Notes under the pieces: generated by a model
Told to the model about the DNA's origin: nothing
The model's input: only the letters and a program-made list of their open reading frames with translations
Databases searched by the model: none
Translations under genes and position numbers: made by a program
In this document: positions 40,174-49,900 of the stretch, piece after piece
Layout: every line of letters begins with the position of its first letter
How positions within the stretch are numbered: position 1 is the first letter of the stretch
Assembly (NCBI RefSeq): GCF_020544465.1
Contig: NZ_CP066126.1
Coordinates: 2,852,001-2,916,000, forward strand
Reading direction: 5' to 3'
Length of the DNA: 64,000 nt
From: Chromobacterium rhizoryzae
GTDB taxonomy: Bacteria > Pseudomonadota > Gammaproteobacteria > Burkholderiales > Chromobacteriaceae

Positions 40174-43100
40174 TTATCCGTGGGCCCGTTGTTCGACCGT
40201 GCGGCCGTCGGGCGTGATGATGCGAACCAAGACGCCGCGCAAGGCCAGCGCCGAGACGATGGCGAAATGGTCGTGCGCCGGCGCGGCCTGCCGCGCCACG
40301 GCCGGCCCCGACGCGCCGAGGACGGGCCTGCCGGACACGGTGGGCACCGAGCCCAGCTCCGCCTCGAACACATAGACCCCGTTGATCAGCTTGAACTGGG
40401 ACGGCGCGGGACGCGGGCCGATGATGATGGGTGGGATTCCTATGCCGCCTATGCCGCCCAGCCCGGGCGGCAGCCGCGGCGAGAGGGGCGGAATGGTCGG
40501 CAAGGGCCGGATGGGCGGTATCGGCGTAATGGGCGGAACCGACGGTTCGGGCGTCAGTTCTATGCGCAGACGATAGACCCCGCCCGCATCGCTGTCCGGC
40601 GCGTTGCTGCTAAAGGTGTAGGCCTTGCCGGATGGCGACAGGGCCGCGCCGACGATGGGCGACAACAGCGGCAGCGGGACGATGGAGCCGGACGGGATGG
40701 CCAGCGTACGCTCGCTCGCGCGTCCCAGCGGGTCCGTCATCCGCACCGTCACCGACACCGCGTCGCCCATGGCGGCGCGACGCACCAGCAGCCGGTATTG
40801 GGTGGGGCCGCCGTCTATGCGCCAGACGTCCGTGCCGGTGACGGGCGGCGCCAGGCCCAGCTTGTCGAGCGCCGTCTGCCGCCGCAACAGGGGCGCGCCG
40901 CCGGCCAGGACGGCTTCCACCGACAGCATGTGCGGCCCGGCCGGCGTGGCCGCCACCGGCGCGTTGGAGCTGAACTGCAGCAGCACCGCGGCCGGATCGC
41001 CGCCGGGCCAGCTCATCGTCAGCGGGGACAGGTCCGGCGGCCCGGCCGGCGGGATCAGCACCGACACCGCGGGCGACGGCCGCGAACGCCCCTTGAGCAC
41101 GCCGCGCAGCGCGTCGTCGTCGCTCCAGGCCACGGCGCGATACCAGACATTGCGCCATGAGCCGCTGGGGCGGTCTTCGCCGGCCAGGCGGGCGATCCAG
41201 TCGCCGCCGCCGTCCGGCGCGCTCACCGTCCAGCCGCCGCCGCTGGCCATGACGCTGGCGATTGGCGGGCCCATGCTGTCCAGCGCGCGCGCCGCGTCGT
41301 CCACGCGCACGCGGTACAGGTCTATGCGCTTGGGCCGCGCGCCGGCACCGCCGCGCGTGCCCACCCGGATGCGCGCCCGGTAGTCCGGCGCGGCGGGCGG
41401 TTTGTCGAACACCATCTGCACTTCTATCGTTGGCGGCGCGGGCTCGGCCACGCGCGGCGCGGCGTAGGCGATGAGCGCCTGATCCGCGTTCGGCCCGCTG
41501 GGCCAGGCCGCTTCGTGGCCGCCCGCCATCATGGGCAGCACGGTGTAGACGTGGATGTCGCGCGAGCCGCGCGGCATCGTCACGTCGGCGGCGGTGACGG
41601 TGATCAGTTCGGCGTTGCGGCGGATGAAGTCCCGGCGGATGGGGTTGGCCTTGAACGCCTGCTTGATCGTGCTCAGCCGCTGGCTGAGCGTGCGTTCCGG
41701 CGTGGGTTCCGGCTGCCCGGGGTGGCTGCTGAGGATGCGGGTTTCGGTGCTTTCGTACACCGCGTAGCCCACGGCGCCGGCCACGGCCGCCCAGCTCAGG
41801 TGCGCGTGGCATTCGCCGGCGGCGTCCGGCAGGCTGGCGAGCTGGACGATGTCCACGACGGTGGGCCGCGCGCGCGGATCGGAGGCGTAAGCCAGGCGCG
41901 GCGTAGGCGGCCAGGGGCCGCTGCGGTGCGGCGCGATGGCCTCCACCGCGCGCGCCTCCAGCACCAGGCCGATATGCGGCGTGGCGCCGAAGTCCAGCGA
42001 GAAGCCTGGAATCGTCAGCCGGTAACGCCGGCTGCTGCCCTGCGCGGCGTGGCCGGGCGTCACCACCGCCGCGCCTTCCGCGTCCAGCGCATCCACCGTG
42101 CCGCCGGCCAGCGCGGGCGCGTCGCCGGCGAAAGTCAGCTGCATGGCCGCCGCCGCGCCGCCCAGCGATTTTTGCAGCCCCGCCGGCGCGGGCGCGGCCG
42201 GCGGAGCGCTGCTGCGCGTGGCCGCGGCGAACAGGCGGCCGCGCAGATCGATGCGCGACGGGGTGCGCACGCGCCAGTCCACCGATATCTCGCACACCAG
42301 GGACGCCGCGCAGACGCTGCCACTGCCCGGGTCCGTCGCGCGCAGGTCGGCGGACAGGAACTGCACCGGCGAGAGGTCCGGCTGGCCCACGGTGATGGCC
42401 GCCGCCGCCCAGGGGCTCCAGATGCCGAAAATATTCTGGGTGGCCGCCGCATACGTCATGGCCACGCTGCCCGGATCATTGGGGACGGCGAGCGCGCCGT
42501 CGGTGGCGCTCTGGCGCGTCGGCTCCGGGTCGCGGTCGTTGCGCGCGCTGCCGATGGGGCGATGGCCGCCGGCCTGAGCGTGCTTTTGCAGCAGCGCCTC
42601 GGCCGCGCCGGGCGCGCCGTTGCGGCGCCGCGCCGCGGCGTAGCTGGCCACCGCGCTCAGCTGGTTCAAGGGAAAGCGCTCCCAGCTCGCCCGGATCGAC
42701 GCCAGCCAGTCCCGGTCCGCCTGAGACGGCCGCAGATTGGCCTGGAAGTCCACCGCGAAATCCGCCGGCGTGGGCGCGGGCAAGGCCAGGCCCGGACGCG
42801 GCACCAGCGCGGCGAACTCCACCGGCCCCGACGCCCCGTCCAGCCCCTTGTCCCACAGGCCGGTGATCAGCCAGTCCCAATCGCTGCGGCTGGCGTCGCC
42901 GAACAGCTGGCTGCTGGCGAAGTTGATGGGCGGAATGTCCTCGTCCGCGTAGCCGGTGCCGTAGCCCAGCGTCACGGCCAGCAGCGGATCGGTCGACGCC
43001 GCCATCGCCAACAGCCCCACCGGCGACAGATCGGCCTTGCCCGGGTCCGTGGCGGGCATGGTTTCGCCGGCCGGGTTCTGCGGCGGATCGATGGTGAAGG

Positions 43101-43944
43101 TGAAGCGTTTGGCCGCCTGCTGATTGGGCGGCAGCGAGGCCACGTCATGCAGCATGGGCAGCAGTTCGATGGCGCTCTCGTCCACCAGCTTGGCCGGGTC
43201 CGGCAATTGCCACATCGGCGCCGGCGCGGCGTCCGGAAACGCCGGCCACCAGCCCAGCGGATTGACGCCGCGCTGGTAGCGGTCCACCGCCGCGTCCGGC
43301 GCCGGCATTTCCGCGCCCACCCTGCCCTGTTTGACGCCGTGGCGCTGGCCCAGCCCCGCCCAGTCCGCCTCCGCCACCGGCAGCCCCACCGTTTCCACCA
43401 GCTGCCAGCCTTCCACTTTTTCCAGTTCGTCGGCGTTGAGCCCGGTGGGCGCGTCGTAGCTGGAGACGTTGACCAGCATCAGCCCGGTGATCAGCGGCGC
43501 CTGAAACTCCAGGGTGTCGCTGCCGCCCGCGGCCAGGGTGCGGGACTGCACGGCCACGATGGCCTCCAGCACCGGCGGTCCGGCCAGCACGGCCACGCTG
43601 AGCATGCCGCCGGCGCTGGAATGCACGGTCAGCCGCGCCGAAGCCAGCGGCGCGTCGAACTGAATGATGCGGAACAGCGGCGGCAAGGCCAGTTCTTCAT
43701 AGCCCACCGGATGCGGCTGGCCCAGCGGCGTGGCCGGACGGCGCCAAACCTTGAAGGGCTCGCTGGGCAGCCCGGCCGCGGGGCTGGTCTGCCAGCGCAG
43801 CAGCAGCGCGCGCCGTTTGGGCGGCACCATGGTCGCCGCGCCGATATTGGGGTTGACTCCGCCGCGCTGGCGCAGGAGGGCGGTGAAATCCACCAGGGCG
43901 CCTTGCGCGTTCAGGATCGCGGGGTCGTAGATACGGGTCGCCAT
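40174..43944 (-). CDS. Giant operon protein 2 (1256 residues), FN3-like region, function unknown
   Basis: MATRIYDPAILNAQGALVDF, with site gaggag before the ATG at 43944; upstream open frame to 45465 overlaps the first gene and is not used. Order: a beta-rich head (about 1-250, with WRRPATPLGQPHPVGYEEL), a middle with helical blocks, a likely FN3-like unit near 710-830 (HAHLSWAAVAGAVGYAVYES), and another FN3-like repeat set after 840, ending in a Pro-rich linker (PITPIPPIRPLPTIPPL) and a small strand-rich cap. Tandem Ig/FN3 folds suggest binding or scaffolding. No catalytic motif. Stop is 11 bp from the start of gene 3. Not recognised as a known system. Confidence 0.7.
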   Translation of the reverse strand: MATRIYDPAILNAQGALVDFTALLRQRGGVNPNIGAATMVPPKRRALLLRWQTSPAAGLPSEPFKVWRRPATPLGQPHPVGYEELALPPLFRIIQFDAPLASARLTVHSSAGGMLSVAVLAGPPVLEAIVAVQSRTLAAGGSDTLEFQAPLITGLMLVNVSSYDAPTGLNADELEKVEGWQLVETVGLPVAEADWAGLGQRHGVKQGRVGAEMPAPDAAVDRYQRGVNPLGWWPAFPDAAPAPMWQLPDPAKLVDESAIELLPMLHDVASLPPNQQAAKRFTFTIDPPQNPAGETMPATDPGKADLSPVGLLAMAASTDPLLAVTLGYGTGYADEDIPPINFASSQLFGDASRSDWDWLITGLWDKGLDGASGPVEFAALVPRPGLALPAPTPADFAVDFQANLRPSQADRDWLASIRASWERFPLNQLSAVASYAAARRRNGAPGAAEALLQKHAQAGGHRPIGSARNDRDPEPTRQSATDGALAVPNDPGSVAMTYAAATQNIFGIWSPWAAAAITVGQPDLSPVQFLSADLRATDPGSGSVCAASLVCEISVDWRVRTPSRIDLRGRLFAAATRSSAPPAAPAPAGLQKSLGGAAAAMQLTFAGDAPALAGGTVDALDAEGAAVVTPGHAAQGSSRRYRLTIPGFSLDFGATPHIGLVLEARAVEAIAPHRSGPWPPTPRLAYASDPRARPTVVDIVQLASLPDAAGECHAHLSWAAVAGAVGYAVYESTETRILSSHPGQPEPTPERTLSQRLSTIKQAFKANPIRRDFIRRNAELITVTAADVTMPRGSRDIHVYTVLPMMAGGHEAAWPSGPNADQALIAYAAPRVAEPAPPTIEVQMVFDKPPAAPDYRARIRVGTRGGAGARPKRIDLYRVRVDDAARALDSMGPPIASVMASGGGWTVSAPDGGGDWIARLAGEDRPSGSWRNVWYRAVAWSDDDALRGVLKGRSRPSPAVSVLIPPAGPPDLSPLTMSWPGGDPAAVLLQFSSNAPVAATPAGPHMLSVEAVLAGGAPLLRRQTALDKLGLAPPVTGTDVWRIDGGPTQYRLLVRRAAMGDAVSVTVRMTDPLGRASERTLAIPSGSIVPLPLLSPIVGAALSPSGKAYTFSSNAPDSDAGGVYRLRIELTPEPSVPPITPIPPIRPLPTIPPLSPRLPPGLGGIGGIGIPPIIIGPRPAPSQFKLINGVYVFEAELGSVPTVSGRPVLGASGPAVARQAAPAHDHFAIVSALALRGVLVRIITPDGRTVEQRAHG

Positions 43945-43955
43945 CTCGGGGCTCC

Positions 43956-46900
43956 TCAGAACTCTTCCCACGGCGCATGCGCCAGCGGTTCGTCGACGAT
44001 CACAAAATCGGTGGGCGCGGCGCCCGCGCCATCGAGATAAGCCGCCTTGAAGACCTTGCGCTCCAGCGCCAGGCGCAGCCGCTGACCGCGCGCGCCCGCG
44101 CCCAGGCGGATCAGCGCGCGCTGATTGCCCGGCGCCCACAGCGTCTGGCTCACGCCGGCCGCATTGCCGGCCGCCGGGGTCAGATCCAGCCAGACTTGCT
44201 CGGTCATCTGCCAGCGTTTGCTGGGCGGCGTGTCGCCGCTGGGCTCCTCGCTGGGCAGCGGGCGGGTGCGGCGCATGGGTTCGGGGGCGTCTATCATCAC
44301 CGCCACCGGCTGCGGCGTGGCCGCGGGGTTGGCCTGTTCCCAGAACACGACGACGCGCGGCTCCTTGGGCACCGGCATCGGCTCCAGCCCGGCGGCCATC
44401 ATCGCCTGATCCAGCTCCGGCCCCTGCGGGTCCCGGCTGGCGAAGGCGGCGGTGGCGAAAATGCCCTGCATGGCCCCCGTCGGCGCGTAACGATGCTCGG
44501 TCAGCACGCCCTGGAAGGCGGTGGCGAACGCGTCGAAGGTGCCGAAGGCGCCGGTTGAGAAATGCCGCCGCAGCACGCGCTCGCCCACGGCATTCTTGGG
44601 CGCGCCCATGGGCACGGCTTCGATGTCCAGCACGTAGTCGGTGTAGGGATCGAGCGGGATCGGGAGGGTCAGCTCGCTGTGACGCGAGCGGTCGACATCG
44701 ACCGGGATGCACGGCCCGAACTCGGCCAGCTTGTCCACCAGCGCGCCTTCGAACGGCGACATCACGCTCGCCTTCACATCGCCCAGCTTGGGCTGGATGC
44801 CGGCGCCGCCCCCGGCGGGATGGACGATGGGCACAGGATGCTCGATGCCCGGCACGTTCACCTGGGCGAACGAGGCGGCCTTCAGGCGCACGCGCAATTC
44901 CTTGCCGTAGGCCCCCCACAATTTGTCCACATCGTTGGTCCCGAACACCAGGCGCACGTGCTCCTCGCCAAAATAATGCGCTTCCCCGGCGGCCGGCAGC
45001 GTGCACAGCATCCACGGTTCCAGCGATTTGGGGCTGTTGGCGTCGGTGCGGAACCAGAAGTCCTGCGTCTGCGCGCCGCCGTCGGTTTCGTTGCCGGCTT
45101 TGTCGCGGGCGCGGATATGGACCGTGGTGCGCAGGTGGTACAGCTCGTCCGGCGCCAGCAAGGCCACGTCGCCGCTGGCGGCGCCCAGCAATTGCTCCAG
45201 CACGCCGCGGTTGCGCTGGGTCTGGCGTTGATCCCAGTCTTCGCGCGCGGCCTCGGCCCAGCGGGTGAACTCCAGCGCGGCCACATAGTACGGCCGCCCG
45301 CTCACCTCGCGTTTCTTGGCCGCGGCCGGGTCCTTCGCGTGCGGCACGCCGATCTCGATGCGGTCCAGCTTCTCCGCCTTGTCCAGGTGGATCAGATACG
45401 GCACATAGCCCTGCGCCTGCATCAGCTGGGATTGCAGCACCACGTGGGACACCGGATCCACCCACGGCCCGTTGGCGTCCGTCCAGCGCGGCGGCAGGCC
45501 GAGCAGGCCAAGCGCGTCGGCGTTGCTCACCACGCGGCGGCCGATCTCGGCGCCGCTCACGTCCAGCAGACGCAGCACCAGGCCGCGCGCCGGCGTGGGG
45601 TTGGGCGGCAGTTCGCGCCGGGCCAGCAGCAGGATGCGGCCGTCGACGATGGCGCCGCAGCTCACCACGATCACATCGTCCAGCGGGCCTTGCTTGAAGC
45701 CGGCCTGCTCCAGTTGCGCGGCCACCTCGCCCGCGCGGCGCTTGTCGCCGAACACCACCGGCAGGCCGATGTCGTACAGCGGAGACGCCAGCAGACGGCT
45801 GTCGCAGCGGCGCGGCGGCACGGTGGCGGCGCCCGGCGCGGCGGCCGACGGCGCCAGCGTGGCCAGGCCGGCGCTGATCTGCGTCAGCGCCGCTCGGTTG
45901 ATGACGGTGCTGCTCGCCAGCTGGCGCACGGTGTCGGCAAACGCGACCGGGGCGACGTCGATGCGGTCGGTCCGGCGCAGCGCGATGGACGGCGCGGTGG
46001 CGGCTTCCAGCACCGCGCGTCCGACGGCGAGACGGCTGGCGAAACCCGACAGATTAAGCGGCGCGGCGACGCCCGCGGGCACGGTGGAGGACGGCAGTCC
46101 GGGCTTCTGGCGGCACGGCACTTGCGTGCCCGCGATGACGGCCGGCACGATGCCGCGCTGGCGGTCCAGCTGGCGCTGGCCGGTGCGCCAGCGTTCGCTC
46201 ACCTCCAGCTCCAGGTCCGGCGCTTCCGAGCGCTTGGTCTTGTCCGGGTCCGGCCAGGCGATGCCGTCCACCTGCCAGCCGGTTTCCGACGGGCCACTGG
46301 GTTCGTGCTCGAAGGTCCAGAGCACGGCGGCGGCGGGCGCGGCGTCGTGGCAGACGGTACCCCAGCGTTCGGTGATGTTTTCTTCCAGGAACTGGCTGCG
46401 CTCCAGCGCCTTGGGCGTGGGGTTGGGCACCCAGTTCAGCAGGGACAGATTGGCGACGAGATTGCCTTCGGTGGGGTCGTTCAGCGTCCACCAGGTCGAC
46501 GGCGTCGGCCCCGGGCCGACCGCGACGCCGCCGTCGGCGCGCGTCAGCTCCACGGCGGTCACGTCGTAACGGTAGGCGTAGTCGCCGCGCTTGACGAAGC
46601 CGTCGGCCGGCGCGCCGGGCGATCCGCCCGGCGTCTGGCCCAGAATCGTCAGCGCGTCGTCCACCGGGGTGGCCGACATCGTGATCACCGGAATGGCGTC
46701 AATGGGCACCACCGGCAAGGCCGGATTGTTGGCGGCCGGCTGCGACGCGCCGCGCAGCGCGTCGCCGATTTTCGAATCAATGCCGCGGTCCACCCCGGTG
46801 CCCACCACCAGCGCGGGCGAACGGCTGACCAGGCTCACCGCCCGGACCAGCTCGGGCGCGGCCGGGATGATGGGGTTTTGCTCGCCGATGTGGAAATCGA

Positions 46901-49900
46901 CGCAGCCCTTGATGCTGAAGAAGAACAGATCGATCTCGCCGCAGATCTCGCCGTCTATCCGCGAGATCTGCGAGCCGTCGGACTTGGTGCCGATCTGCAC
47001 CGTCAGATCCGCCGACGCGCTGATGCTGATGATGAACAGGTGCAAGTCCCCGCGGACGTAGAGCAGGCCGCCCACGTAGAACGGGTCGAAACCGAGCACC
47101 GCGTTGAAACCGGCGGTGGCGCGCAGATAAAGGTTGATCGAGGTGTTGCCCCAGGTGATGGACACCTCCAGGCCCACGGCCAAGCCCACGCCCGAGACCG
47201 CCGACAAGCCCTTGTACGCCGGGATGCCGTGCCCAGACACCATCACATAGCCCTGGCCGTCGAACACCTTGAGGATGTTGGCGTGGATGGGGCCCGGCAG
47301 CGGACGGTTCATGCTGTCGCTGCCCGGGAAGGTGCCCAGGTAGACGTGCCAGTCGCCGCCGTGATTGAGGTTGAAATACGCCTCGATCGGGATGGTGATC
47401 TGCACGATGGGGGTGATCTTGAAATCGATGGACAGCCCAATGGTCAGCGTGCCGCGGCCGAAGTCGAGATCGATCACGCACAGGAAGGTGCCTTCGGCGG
47501 TTTTGTCCTTGAGGTCCGGCAGCTTGGCCAGCAGATTGGCCTTGACCACCAGCAGCAGGCGCGGCCCCGGCAGTTCCAGCAGGACCATCCCCTTGACGTT
47601 GAAGATGATGCCGCCTTCCATCGTGCCCAGGATGGCGCCCACGCCGAAGGCCCAATGGTCTATCTGCGGCTTCCACGCCTGAAGGTTGGTCGGATTGCCC
47701 TGGGCCCGGTCCTTGAGCCAGGTGAGCGCGGGCGTCAGCGAGGTGATGCCGTCCTCGTTGCGGGTGTAGTGCATGGCGAACAGGCCGAGGAAGCCGTAAA
47801 TGCCGAAGCCGGACTGCGCCAGCGGTATCGCCACCGGCAGCTCCAGTTCCAGCGAGATCGCCACCGCCGTGGCCGGCCCGCCCAGGGCCGCCGGGATGTC
47901 GGACACCGCGATGCCCGCCGCCAGCCGCAGCTTGATGGGCACCAGCGATACGTCGATCTGCCCCTTGATCTCGAACGGGTTGGCGTTGATCTCCATATAG
48001 CCGCGCCCTTCTATGGTGCCCGGCACCTTCAGGCTGGCGGCGAAGGCCGTCAATTCCGGCGGACCCGCCGGATCCACGGGAATGCGCACCCGCGCGCGTT
48101 CTATGGTGATCACGCCCAGGTTGACCGCGAAACCGAGATCCACTTCGAAGGTCAGCGGATTGGTCCGCGCGATGCGCGCGCCCAACACCTGGATGATCTG
48201 GCCCAGCGGGTCCGGCACGCGCACCGCGCCCGGCCCCGACAGGTCGATGGAATAACCCTTGGACGAATCGAACATCGGCCGCAGCTGGAAGCGGTTGGCC
48301 GAGCCCGGCGGATAGCCCATCTGCAGACCTATCGCCTTGTAGCGCACCGCCAGCGGCTTGTTGCGCGGAATCTCCAGCAGCTGGAAGCCGCCGATGGAGA
48401 CATTGGCCGACACCGCCGTTTCCACGTCGAACAGCAGCGTGGAAACCCACTGCCCCGCTCGCGTCGTCACATGCAACTCGCCGCCGTACAACACCACGCG
48501 CTCCACATTGAACAGGCCCAGCTCCGCCAGCGTGATGGGCAGCGCGAGCGCGGCCCCGGTCAGCACCAGGGCGCCGACGTCGCCGTCGGCCGGATTGGCG
48601 GGCGCGGTGGCGGCCAGCAGCGGCGTGAACACCGTGGTCATGCCCAGCACGTTGCGGCCGGTGCTGGGGGCTTGCAGCGGCTGGCCGGCCAGCTGCCCCG
48701 TCATCACCAGGCCGTCGCGGTCGTTGGGATCGGCGCCCAGGTAGAGCTTGACCTCGTCGGTCTGGCTGGCCGGATCGCGCTGGTAGAGGATCTGGTAATT
48801 GACGATGCCGTCCGACGGGTTCTGGCTGCCCAGGCCCTGGAAGGTGGGGATGTCGCCCTGGGCGACGCCGCCGTTGCGCAGCCGCTGTTCGGCCGCGGTT
48901 TCAAAGTCGATCGACCCGCTCAATTCAATGGCGACGAACTGATCGCGCACGATGCGCACCTTGAGCGCGGCGGAGCGGAACCAGTCCGGCGGCGGCGGCG
49001 TGGCGGGCGCGGGATCCCGCGTGGGGATGGTGGGCGGCGGCGGCGGCGGGGCCGCCGGCCGCGTGGCGTCGCCCTGGGTGACGGTGCCCGGCAAGGCGAT
49101 GGGCCCGAAGCCGCCGATGCTCGCCTTCCACCACAGATTGCGCGCGCCGGAATGCGTCTGCCAGTCCGCGGTCCAGGCCGGCGGCGGCTCCGCCGCGCCG
49201 ATGTCGGGCGGGTCCAGCGTCAGCGTAAAGCTGGGGATGCGCAGATTGGCGTCCGGATTGGCCGCCTCCGCGCTCAGGATCTGCTGCAGCGCCCGCGCGC
49301 GGCGGCGCGAGAGCAGGTAGTTGTACTTGGCCTTGGCCACATTGCCTTCGAAGCTGGCCACGCCGGTCAGCGTCAGCGCGGCGGCGGAAATGCGTTTGAG
49401 CGCCGCGCGGTACTGCTGCATGAACGGCGTCGCCGGCGGCGTCCAGACGGCGCTGCCGCTCGGGTCCACCGCCGGCGAGCTGTTGGTGTTGTCGGGGATC
49501 AGCGCGTAGTCGGCCGGATCGCTGTCATTGGGGTGATCGAAGCGGTAGTAGCAGGTAATGCCGGTCACGGAGCCGCTGCTCAGCTCCGCGCGTATCGCCC
49601 GGGTTTGCCCGGCGGACACCGGGATCGTCACCGTGGCGCCGGGGCTCTGCGCCGCGCCGTCCACGGTCCAGGCCGTGGCCGGATTGGCCGGGTTGAGGCT
49701 GACGGTGACGGAGCTCGCGTCCTGACGGACGAGCAACAGCTCGGGCGTGGTCTGCGGCTGCCCTTCCAGCGTAATGGAGGTGGTGCGCACCGTGGCCGGC
49801 TGGCCGGGCGCGGCGCCGGGCGCGGGCAGGCTCTGCGCGGCCTGCTCCCTCCGCGCGGTGATGGTGAGGGTGGCGCTTTTCTGCGGATTGGACGCGTCGG

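Noticed and set aside
43945..45465. Upstream extension of giant gene 2
   Set aside because: Fully overlaps giant gene 1 in another frame; the ATG at 43944 has a strong ribosome site and fits the operon spacing.
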